NCBI GenBank assembly: GCA_030039775.1
Contig: JASHUX010000367.1
Location: forward strand, 1 to 7,065
Direction of reading: 5' to 3'
Length of the DNA: 7,065 nt
From: Alphaproteobacteria bacterium
Lineage (GTDB): Bacteria > Pseudomonadota > Alphaproteobacteria > ATCC43930 > CGMCC-115725
Part shown: positions 1 through 5,576 of the stretch, piece after piece
Layout of the letters: each line of letters begins with the position of its first letter
How positions within the stretch are numbered: position 1 is the first letter of the stretch
Notes under the pieces: generated by a model
What the model saw: the letters and a program-made list of their open reading frames with translations, nothing else
Databases searched by the model: none
Told to the model about the DNA's origin: nothing
Translations under genes and position numbers: made by a program

Positions 1-1
1 T

Positions 2-358
2 TTATCGCTCGTCGAGAACGTGCCGGACTTTTGCGGCCAGCCCGGCGTAGGTGAAGGGCTTGACCAAGAGCTCGACGCCGGGATCTAGCCGGCCGTGGTG
101 GACGATCGCGTTTCGCGCATAGCCGCTGGTGTACAACACTTTGAGGGTCGGCCGGCGGCGGCGTGCCTCGTCCGCGAGCTGGCGGCCGTTCATGCCGTCG
201 GGCAGGCCGATATCCGTGAACAGCATGACGATGTCGCGGTTCGCATCCAGGAGCCGCAACGCCGAACGGCCCTCCGGCGCCTCGATGATGCGATAGCCGA
301 GCTCGCGCAGCATTTCGACCGTGAAGCTGCGCACGTCGGAATCGTCCTCCGCCACCAA
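2..358 (-). CDS. Receiver (REC) domain tail of the hybrid kinase, readable as a separate ORF
   Basis: This is a complete CheY-like receiver domain. Its acidic pocket is AEDD near the start, the phospho-acceptor Asp sits in LFTDIGLPDGMNG (D49 of the ORF, about D664 of the repaired kinase), the conserved Thr is in YTSGY (T77) and the conserved Lys in LLVKPF (K100). The ORF's first codon is TTG at 358, and the open frame continues upstream through GETIL, typical of the linker before a hybrid-kinase receiver. It is therefore best read as the kinase's C-terminus, separated by the frameshift near 371-380, and not as an independent gene. I see no ribosome binding site or promoter of its own. The domain closely resembles the response regulator at 2425-2859, so the two may exchange phosphate with the same kinase; that is inference. 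Confidence 0.75.
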   Translation of the reverse strand: MVAEDDSDVRSFTVEMLRELGYRIIEAPEGRSALRLLDANRDIVMLFTDIGLPDGMNGRQLADEARRRRPTLKVLYTSGYARNAIVHHGRLDPGVELLVKPFTYAGLAAKVRHVLDER

Positions 359-601
359 GATGGTTTCGCCGCGCCCGGGGAACGGCCACGGCTGCCGGCT
401 GGAACTCTTCCGTAGCGCCGGCGTGTTGGCGCGGGAGATAGAACTTGATCGTCGTTCCCGCCCCGACCTCGCTGTAGATCTTCACTTGGCCGCCCGACTG
501 CCGGATAAAGCCGTAGACTTGCGACAGGCCGAGGCCGGTGCCTTGGCCGATGCCCTTGGTGGTGAAGAACGGATCGAATGCCTTCGACATGACGGCCGGC
601 G

Positions 602-2203
602 TCATGCCGGTGCCGGTGTCGCTGACGAAGAGCCCGACATATTGTCCCGGGCTGACCTCGGCCGCCGCCGCGTACGCCTCGTCGAGATAAACATTCCCGG
701 TTTCGATGGTGAGCCGGCCGCCGTCCGGCATTGCGTCCCGCGCGTTGATGGCGAGATTAAGGATCGCGTTTTCGAGCTGATTGACGTCGACCAGCGCCTG
801 CCACAAGCCCGCCCCGAGTACGGTTTCGACCGCGACGGTTTCGCCCAGCGTACGGCGAAGCATGCCGACATGCCGCCGATCAGATCGTTGACCGACAGCG
901 ATTTGGGCTCGAGCGCCTGGCGCCGGGCGAAAGCCAGCAATCGCTGGGTCAACACGGCCGCCCGCATCGCGCCATTGAGCGCCGCCGTCGCCGGCCGACG
1001 CAAATGTACGCCGCCTTCCGGCAAGCGCCGCAGCAGCGTCTCGATATTTCCCGATATCACCGTCAGCAGATTGTTGAAATCGTGCGCGATACCGCCGGTG
1101 AGCTGACCGACCGCCTCCATCTTTTGCGCTTGACGCATTTGCTCTTCGCTGTTGCGCCGTTCGGTTAGGTCGCGGGTGATTTTCGCGAAGCCGACCAACT
1201 CGCCCCGCTCGTGAATGGCGGTGATGACGATGCTGGCCCAGAAGATCGTACCGTCCTTGCGGACGCGCCAGCCTTCGGTCTCGCTCTTGCCCGTCTCGGC
1301 CGCTCTGGCGAACATGGTCGCGGGTATGCCGGCTTCCCGATCGTCCGGCGTATAGAAGCGCGAGAAATGCTCGCCGATGATTTCCTCGGCGGTATAGCCC
1401 TTGATGCGCTCGGCGCCAGGATTCCAGCTGACGATGACGCCGTTTGGGTCGAGCATGAAAATCGCATAATCCGTCGCCGCCTCGACGAGCAGGCGAAATC
1501 GGTGTTCGCTTTCGCGCAGCTGCGCGGAACGCGTTTGCAGCAGCTTGCCGCGGTCTTCCGAACGTTGTTCGAGCCGCTCATTCAAGGTCTGAAGCTGCCG
1601 CTCCGCCTTGGCCAGCGCTTCGATCTGGATCCGGTTGGCCTGATGCAACCGGGCGTTTTCGATCGCGACGGCAGCCTGTCCGGCGATCACCTTGATGATG
1701 CTTTCGCTGCGGTCCGAAAAGACGCCGCGCTCGGCATGTCCGAAAAATAAACCGCCGAAGACCTCGCCGGTACGCGACACGACCGGCACCGCCAGATAGC
1801 TGCGCACCGGCAGATGGCCTTTCGGCGTGCCGTGGTATGGCGGGTTCTTGCCGTAACGCGGGTCCTCCAGAATGTCGTCCGACCGGATCGAACCCTCGCC
1901 GCGAAAGGTCGGACCGAAGATCGCCGTGTTGCGCGGCTGCGGAAACCGCGAAAACGCCTCGCGCGGCGCGCCGGACAAGGTGTAGAGCGTAAAGGTCCCG
2001 TCCTTCTCGTCGATCGTGTTGTAGATGAACGCGCCGAACTGCGCGCCCGACAGCTCGACGCCGGCGTCGGTGACCGTCTGCACGAGACGCTTCAGATCGA
2101 ACGCCGCCGCCAGCGCGGCGCCGGTGCGGTTGAGAATTTCGAGCGTGCGTGCTTCGCCGACCGGCGTCTGTGCTGCGGCTTCGCTGAGCCCGAGGCCGTT
2201 CAT
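602..2203 (-). CDS. Readable N-terminal part of the hybrid kinase: GAF, PAS and HisKA domains
   Basis: As written, this frame encodes a GAF domain (about 20-185; motif [20 protein letters not shown] at 132-151), a charged helical linker rich in Q, E and R (186-235), and a PAS domain (about 235-350) with [17 protein letters not shown] (261-277) and a PAC-like end [13 protein letters not shown] (337-349). The HisKA H-box is [17 protein letters not shown] (364-380), with H374 as phospho-acceptor. After S446 the frame leaves the family and becomes an Arg/Ser-rich tail ending at TGA 602-604. If the sequence is right, the product is a sensor and dimerisation module without an ATPase and cannot autophosphorylate. 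I chose ATG 2203 because it starts just before the GAF-adjacent segment. An upstream TTG at 2320 in the same frame is also open, but it lies in promoter-like sequence. GAF and PAS domains bind small ligands or cofactors; no specific ligand residue is recognisable. Confidence 0.75.
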   Translation of the reverse strand: MNGLGLSEAAAQTPVGEARTLEILNRTGAALAAAFDLKRLVQTVTDAGVELSGAQFGAFIYNTIDEKDGTFTLYTLSGAPREAFSRFPQPRNTAIFGPTFRGEGSIRSDDILEDPRYGKNPPYHGTPKGHLPVRSYLAVPVVSRTGEVFGGLFFGHAERGVFSDRSESIIKVIAGQAAVAIENARLHQANRIQIEALAKAERQLQTLNERLEQRSEDRGKLLQTRSAQLRESEHRFRLLVEAATDYAIFMLDPNGVIVSWNPGAERIKGYTAEEIIGEHFSRFYTPDDREAGIPATMFARAAETGKSETEGWRVRKDGTIFWASIVITAIHERGELVGFAKITRDLTERRNSEEQMRQAQKMEAVGQLTGGIAHDFNNLLTVISGNIETLLRRLPEGGVHLRRPATAALNGAMRAAVLTQRLLAFARRQALEPKSLSVNDLIGGMSACFAVRWAKPSRSKPYSGRACGRRWSTSISSKTRSLISPSTRGTQCRTAAGSPSKPGMFISTRRTRRRPRSARDNMSGSSSATPAPA

Positions 2204-2244
2204 CAAGCGCTCCGCACGGAAGCTGGCGCGGATTCTTCGTTCAT
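2203..2244 (-). CDS. 13-codon mini-ORF overlapping the kinase start (leader peptide or displaced N-terminus)
   Basis: ATG at 2244 is preceded by a strong Shine-Dalgarno sequence, GGGGAGG (2260-2254), at 9-base spacing. It opens a frame reading [13 protein letters not shown] and ends at TGA 2205-2203. The final A of the stop is the first A of the kinase ATG (TGATG), a classic translational-coupling arrangement. The kinase ATG itself has no Shine-Dalgarno nearby. Two readings fit: a short leader whose translation feeds ribosomes to the kinase, or the true kinase N-terminus cut off by one missing base near 2205. The second is attractive because the same gene shows two other single-base shifts. 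The peptide matches nothing I recognise. Confidence 0.4.
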   Translation of the reverse strand: MNEESAPASVRSA

Positions 2245-2261
2245 TCGCCCGAACCTCCCCA

Positions 2262-2271
2262 ACAATATTGT
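2262..2271. repeat. 10-bp perfect palindrome ACAATATTGT upstream of the kinase
   Basis: The sequence equals its own reverse complement and lies just upstream of the kinase-side Shine-Dalgarno (2260-2254). It overlaps a minus-strand TTGACA (2274-2269) that is too close to the start to act as a normal -35 box for the mini-ORF. It could be a regulator site or chance in a locally AT-rich stretch. Confidence 0.3.
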
Positions 2272-2313
2272 CAATTATTCGGCAGCCAGGCGGCCGATTT
2301 CGCGCCGGCGAGA

Positions 2314-2342
2314 TTGACAACCGTTGTCGCCACGATAGTTAT
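2314..2342 (+). promoter_or_regulatory. Candidate promoter with an inverted repeat in the divergent kinase/regulator region
   Basis: A perfect TTGACA (2314-2319) faces the response regulator gene. At 17-base spacing the -10 position reads AGTTAT (2337-2342), a poor match to TATAAT. The inverted repeat GACAAC-C-GTTGTC (2316-2328) overlaps the -35 box and part of the spacer, where a dimeric repressor or activator would sit. I see no clear promoter for the kinase direction. The -35 box and repeat are directly visible; the function is inference. Confidence 0.35.
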
Positions 2343-2424
2343 TGAAAATCCGCCGCGCCTGCCCTTTAGTAGCGCATCCATACCGGGGGAATGACGGCAG
2401 GACCAACGACAAAGGGTCGGCGGA

Positions 2425-2859
2425 ATGAGGCGAGTATTCCCGGCGATGGCGCAGCCAGGTAGCGAAGGGTCATTCTCGGGCGGCGCGGAGCCGCGCGGCT
2501 CCGAGCATATCCTTCTCGTCGAGGACGACGAGAATGTGCGCGACGTCGTCGCCGACATGCTGGGCGAACTCGGTTATCACGTGATAACGACCAGCGACGG
2601 CAAGGAAGCACTCGAGCGGCTCATCGGCGACGGTCCGATCGATCTCCTCTTCACCGATCATATTCTGCCGAACGGACTCAACGGCCGGGAGCTGGGCAAA
2701 CAGGCATTGGCGCTGCGTCCCGGCATCCGCATCTTGCTGTGCTCCGGTTACGGCAGCCGCGCCCGCAACGAGCAGTTCCCGATCCTCGCGAAACCGTACC
2801 GCCGGCTCGAACTCGCGACGGCGATCCGCGCCGTGCTCGACGGCACCCTGACCGCCTAA
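2425..2859 (+). CDS. Single-domain response regulator (CheY-like receiver)
   Basis: The 144-residue protein is one receiver domain (about 27-140) after a flexible Gly/Ser/Pro-rich N-terminus, with no DNA-binding or enzymatic output domain. The acidic pocket is E33-D34-D35, the phospho-acceptor is D78 in LLFTDHILPNGLNG, the conserved Ser is S107 in LLCSGYG and the conserved Lys is K123 in LAKPYR, so it should be phosphorylatable. It lies divergent from the hybrid kinase, and its FTDxxLPxGxNGRxL segment closely resembles the kinase's own receiver. It is therefore probably a cognate partner or phosphate sink; this is inference. The start is uncertain: ATG 2425 has only a weak AAAGGG upstream (2411-2416), and ATG 2446 would also keep the whole domain. 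The shared upstream region suggests co-regulation with the kinase. Confidence 0.85.
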   Translation: MRRVFPAMAQPGSEGSFSGGAEPRGSEHILLVEDDENVRDVVADMLGELGYHVITTSDGKEALERLIGDGPIDLLFTDHILPNGLNGRELGKQALALRPGIRILLCSGYGSRARNEQFPILAKPYRRLELATAIRAVLDGTLTA

Positions 2860-2922
2860 GCGGTCCACTCTGTCATTATTTCGGTGCCGGCTCTTGTACG
2901 AACCTCGTTGCCGCGAATCTGC

Positions 2923-2951
2923 TTGACTTATTGTTCTCTATATGTTCTTAT
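2923..2951 (+). promoter_or_regulatory. Candidate sigma-70-type promoter upstream of the amidase
   Basis: TTGACT (2923-2928, five of six consensus positions) and TCTTAT (2946-2951, four of six) are separated by 17 bases in an AT-rich setting, pointing toward the amidase. The SOS-box-like motif lies across the spacer and the -10 element, as expected of a repressor-controlled promoter. The match is by eye only. Confidence 0.45.
2933..2947 (+). promoter_or_regulatory. SOS/LexA-box-like motif GTTC-N7-GTTC
   Basis: GTTC at 2933-2936 and GTTC at 2944-2947 are separated by exactly seven bases (TCTATAT). This is the direct-repeat LexA operator described for alphaproteobacteria, which differs from the palindromic E. 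coli box. The AT-rich spacer and the T after each half fit such sites. It overlaps the promoter candidate. No DNA-repair gene is in view; the next gene downstream is the amidase. A chance match is possible, since eight fixed bases are expected about 0.2 times in a window of this size counting both strands, but far less often within this short intergenic region. Confidence 0.45.
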
Positions 2952-2975
2952 CGGGATCTGATTTTCCGAAGAAAA

Positions 2976-3035
2976 ATAGAAATTCCGGGTTAAGCAACGA
3001 GTGGGGAAGGAGGCCACGAGATATAGAAATTCCGG
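2976..3035 (+). repeat. Pair of 13-bp direct repeats (ATAGAAATTCCGG)
   Basis: Identical 13-base copies lie at 2976-2988 and 3023-3035, 47 bases apart start to start. The second runs into the 8-bp palindrome TTCCGGAA (3030-3037). Both lie downstream of the promoter candidate and so in the presumed leader. They could be operator half-sites on different helix turns, remnants of a small duplication, or a spot open to slippage. Confidence 0.6.
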
Positions 3036-3101
3036 AACGAAGCCAATTTATCGCGCGGCCCTCGCGGCAATGGCTCGACGTCTTGTAAATATCCAGCAGA
3101 T

Positions 3102-3119
3102 AACAGGTGGAACAGGTGG
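3102..3119 (+). repeat. 9-bp tandem repeat (AACAGGTGG x2) with a degenerate copy nearby
   Basis: AACAGGTGG is repeated perfectly back to back at 3102-3110 and 3111-3119. A related imperfect stretch (CAGGTGG then AAACAGGCGG) follows at about 3150-3166. It is non-coding in the chosen model and lies in the amidase leader. Confidence 0.6.
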
Positions 3120-3222
3120 CGGGCTAACGCCGCACCACGGATCGGGATCAGGTGGAAACAGGCGGTGCCGACCGAGGATGGCGGCCGGGTCTTTTGTCGG
3201 AGAGCGCCCGCCGGTGTCGCGA

Positions 3223-3228
3223 GGGAGG
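3223..3228 (+). promoter_or_regulatory. Ribosome binding site of the amidase
   Basis: GGGAGG ends five bases before ATG 3234 and decides the start. Upstream in-frame codons (for example ATG 3165) have no such site and would add about 23 residues unlike the family. The bases at 3215-3225 can pair with 3059-3069 in the leader, which could mask this site. Confidence 0.7.
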
Positions 3229-3233
3229 ACTCG

Positions 3234-4630
3234 ATGGATATGACCGCGCTCACGTTGACGGAGGCCGTGCGCGCGCTGCGCCAGGGCGAGATAACGGCGG
3301 TGGCTTACGCCACGGCGTTGCTCGAGCGGTCTGCAGCGCAGCGCGATCTCAACGCCTTCATCGCGCAAGACCGTGACGCCGTCCTGTCGGCGGCGCGCGC
3401 CGCCGATACGAAACGCGCGAACGGCGACGTGCTGGGCGCGCTCCATGGCGTACCGCTCGCCATCAAGGACAATCTCGATTGCATCGGCTACGCCACGACC
3501 GGCGGCACGCCGGCCTTGCGCGACAATCGCCCGAACCAAAACGCCGCCGTCGTGGAAAAGCTGCTCGCCGCCGGCGCCATCGTGCTTGGCAAGACCAACA
3601 TGCACGAAATGGCGTTCGGCATCACCAACAACAACGCCGCGGTCGGGCCGGCGCGGAATCCCTACGATCCGGCGCGCGTCCCCGCGGATCGAGCGGCGGC
3701 ACCGGCGTCGCGGTGGCGGCGCGGCTGGCACCCGCCGGCATCGGCACCGACACCGGTGGCTCGGTCCGCATCCCGGCGGCGTTCTGCGGCATCGCCGGGT
3801 TCCGGCCGAGCCTGAGCCGCTGGCGGACCGACGGCATCCTGCCGATCTCGCGCACGCGCGACACCGCCGGACCGATGGCGCGCACCGTCGCCGATTGCGC
3901 CTTGCTTGACACGGTCGTCACCGGCGCGGCGGCGCCCGCGCCGCGCGCGATCCGCGACATTCGCCTCGGCGTGCCGCGACAGCATTTCTGTGAGCCGCTC
4001 GACGACGAGTTGGCGCGGTTGTTCGATGCGTTCCTCGACCGGTTGCGTGCCGCGGGGGCGACACCGATCGAGGTCGATCTCCGCGCGGCCAAGCCGCTCA
4101 ACGACAGCGCGGGGATGGCCATCACTGGGTTCGAGCTGCGCCACGAGATACCGGCCTATCTGCGCACGCACGGTTTGAGTTTCGGGCTCGATGCGCTGGT
4201 GGCGCAAATCGCCAGCCCCGACGTGAAGCGCATGTTCGCGATCCGCGCCGATATCACTGAGGCGGCTTATCGCGCGGCGATCGAGACCGACCGGCCCGCG
4301 TTGCAGAAACTCTATGCCGATTGCTTCCGGCACCGCGGGCTGACGGCGCTGATCTTTCCGACCACGCCCCTGCCCGCGCCAAAAATCGGCGAGGACGACG
4401 CGACGTTACTCAACGGCGCGCCGGTGTCGACCTTCCCGACCGTCGCCCACAACACCGGGCCGGGCAGCATCGCCGGCTTGCCGGGCGTCGCCGTTCCGCT
4501 CGGCCTAACGCAAGCGGGCCTGCCGGTCGGGGTCGAGCTCGACGGCCCGATCGGCGGCGACGCCGATCTGCTCGCGGCGGCGATGACGCTCGAGGCGATC
4601 GCGGGGCCGCTGCCGGCGCCGCAATTGTGA
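3234..4630 (+). pseudogene. Amidase-signature hydrolase, frameshifted by one base in the signature motif
   Basis: Amidase-signature enzymes hydrolyse C-N amide bonds with a Ser-cisSer-Lys triad. Restoring one base near 3684 gives about 465 residues, a normal length. Catalytic Lys is K78 in GVPLAIKDN, cis-Ser is S153 in GGSSGGTG and the nucleophile is S177 in GTDTGGSVRIPA; the 24-residue spacing of the two serines fits the family. The C-terminus has the usual GLPGVAVPLG and GLPVGVEL segments. As read, the frame runs from 3234 to a stop at 3815, losing the signature after RNPYDPARVP. The rest is open in a second frame ending at TGA 4628-4630. The reading GTCCCCGCGG where the family needs V-P-G-G suggests one lost G. 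The product resembles indoleacetamide or mandelamide hydrolases, but substrate class is uncertain. No signal peptide is seen, so it should be cytosolic. It is convergent with the dehydrogenase, four bases apart. Confidence 0.85.
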
Positions 4631-4634
4631 CGGG

Positions 4635-5573
4635 CTACTCGGTGTCGAGCACTTTCTTGATCTTCTCGGGATCGACCTTGATTTTGATGCCGGCGCGCTC
4701 GGTTTCGACCGTCATGGCGATGCGCGAATCGCGCTCGCCCCAGCCGCGCCCCATCGCCTCGGTCATTTCCTCGAGGGTCAGATTGCAGAGGCGCATCGGC
4801 ACGCCGAGCTCGCGCCCGAGCGCGGTCGCCAGGCTCACATCCTTATGCGCCAGCTTGAGCATGAAATTCGGCGGATCGTAAACGCCCGCGAGGAAATTCG
4901 GCGCCATCGCATCGAAGGTGCGGCGGCGGCCGACGGCACCTTGACGGATCGCGCGCCACAATTCGAGCGGCTCGAGGCCCGCCTTGACGCCCATGGTCAC
5001 GACTTCGGCCAAGGCGGTGTTGATGGCGTAGCCGGCGCAGTTATGGACCAGCTTCGCTATCGTGCCCGAGCCGATCGGCCCGATATATTTCGCCTGGTCG
5101 GCGATCGCGGTCAGCATCTGCCGGTATTTCTTGAAGGTCGCTTCGTCGCCGCCGATCCAGACCGCCATCTTGCCGCTGGCGGCGCCCGCGGGTCCGCCGC
5201 TGACCGGCGCGTCGAGCATGTGCGCGCCGCGCTCGGCAAACGCGGCATGGACGCGCTTCACCATCGACAGCGAATTGGTGGTGAGATCGAAGTGGACGGA
5301 GTCCGCGCGGATGCCGGACAAGATGCCGTTCCGGCCGAAGGCGACACTCTCCATTTCCGGCGGACCCGGGAGCGAGGTGAACAGTACCGCCGCGCCGCGC
5401 GCCGCCGCGGCGGGATCGTCCGCCCACGTGGCGCCTTTCGCGACGAACGGATCGGCCGCGGCGCGGCGCATGTCGTGCACGACGAGCGGATGACCCGCCT
5501 TTTGGAAATTGGCGGCGATGCGGCCGCCCATGGTACCGAGGCCGATAAAGCCAATCGTAATTTTGTCAGCCAT
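4635..5573 (-). CDS. NAD(P)-dependent oxidoreductase of the 3-hydroxyisobutyrate dehydrogenase family
   Basis: The 312-residue protein is full length for the beta-hydroxyacid dehydrogenase family, which oxidises 3-hydroxyacids or reduces the matching semialdehydes. The Rossmann fold opens with GFIGLGTMGGRIA (8-20; G11, G13, G16). D34 after the second strand hints at NAD, but nearby R36 and R37 leave NADP possible. The substrate-binding signature is DAPVSGGPAGAASGKMAVW (121-139), and the catalytic Lys is K174 in GTIAKLVHN, with N178. The helical C-terminal domain follows (about 170-300). It is the third gene of the minus-strand operon, starting three bases after the binding-protein stop with only a weak GGTGA upstream, so translation is probably coupled. 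Substrate is not predictable: 3-hydroxyisobutyrate, tartronate semialdehyde and succinic semialdehyde are all used in this family. Linkage to a Liv-type transporter favours a small carboxylate from an imported compound. Confidence 0.9.
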   Translation of the reverse strand: MADKITIGFIGLGTMGGRIAANFQKAGHPLVVHDMRRAAADPFVAKGATWADDPAAAARGAAVLFTSLPGPPEMESVAFGRNGILSGIRADSVHFDLTTNSLSMVKRVHAAFAERGAHMLDAPVSGGPAGAASGKMAVWIGGDEATFKKYRQMLTAIADQAKYIGPIGSGTIAKLVHNCAGYAINTALAEVVTMGVKAGLEPLELWRAIRQGAVGRRRTFDAMAPNFLAGVYDPPNFMLKLAHKDVSLATALGRELGVPMRLCNLTLEEMTEAMGRGWGERDSRIAMTVETERAGIKIKVDPEKIKKVLDTE

Positions 5574-5576
5574 GAT

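Larger units (their letters stand above)
2..2203 (-). pseudogene. Hybrid sensor histidine kinase (GAF-PAS-HisKA-HATPase-REC), interrupted by two compensating frameshifts
   Basis: Repairing two single-base shifts gives one protein of about 733 residues from ATG 2203 to the TAA at 2-4. Its order is GAF (about 20-185), helical linker (186-235), PAS (about 235-350), HisKA with H374, HATPase (about 447-592) and receiver (about 612-733). The ATPase part lies in another frame (roughly 863-377) with no stop. It carries an N-box (E478, N483, N487), G1 box DTGTGM (529-534), F-box FDPFFTT (543-549) and G2 box GTGLGL (555-560). The first shift, at 864-865, looks like one missing base after S446. The second, in the run at 371-380, looks like one extra base. 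Together they restore the original frame, so the receiver matches the N-terminal frame. By family, it autophosphorylates on His and passes phosphate to its own receiver or a partner. It has no membrane segment, so it is probably cytosolic. Whether the shifts are real or sequencing errors is unknown. Confidence 0.85.
2860..3233. other. 374-base gene-free region between the response regulator and the amidase
   Basis: No convincing gene lies here. The stretch at about 2870-3060 is visibly richer in A and T than its surroundings. It contains a promoter candidate (2923-2951), an SOS-box-like motif (2933-2947), a 13-bp direct repeat pair (2976-2988 and 3023-3035), an orphan Shine-Dalgarno AAGGAGG (3007-3013) with no start codon at a usable distance, and a 9-bp tandem repeat (3102-3119). 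If the promoter is real, the amidase mRNA has a leader of about 275 bases. I see no clear intrinsic terminator after the response regulator and no known riboswitch class. Confidence 0.6.

Noticed and set aside
321..1106. 261-residue plus-strand ORF opposite the kinase
   Set aside because: It is antisense to well-conserved kinase and receiver domains, and its Arg/Ala-rich translation is typical of a shadow frame in GC-rich DNA.
2204..2320. TTG 2320 as the kinase start
   Set aside because: The added 39 residues are coded by the divergent regulatory region, including the inverted repeat edge and the strong Shine-Dalgarno, and resemble no domain.
3001..3243. 80-residue plus-strand ORF before the amidase, starting GTG
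   Set aside because: Its GTG start has no ribosome site, it runs across the repeats and overlaps the amidase start, and the translation is low-complexity Gly/Arg-rich with no recognisable domain.
3048..4333. Long minus-strand ORFs opposite the amidase
   Set aside because: Their translations are Arg/Ala-rich without domains, while the plus strand has clear amidase motifs over the same region.
4631..4634. A terminator between the convergent amidase and dehydrogenase genes
   Set aside because: Only four bases separate the stop codons, and I see no hairpin with a T run on either side.
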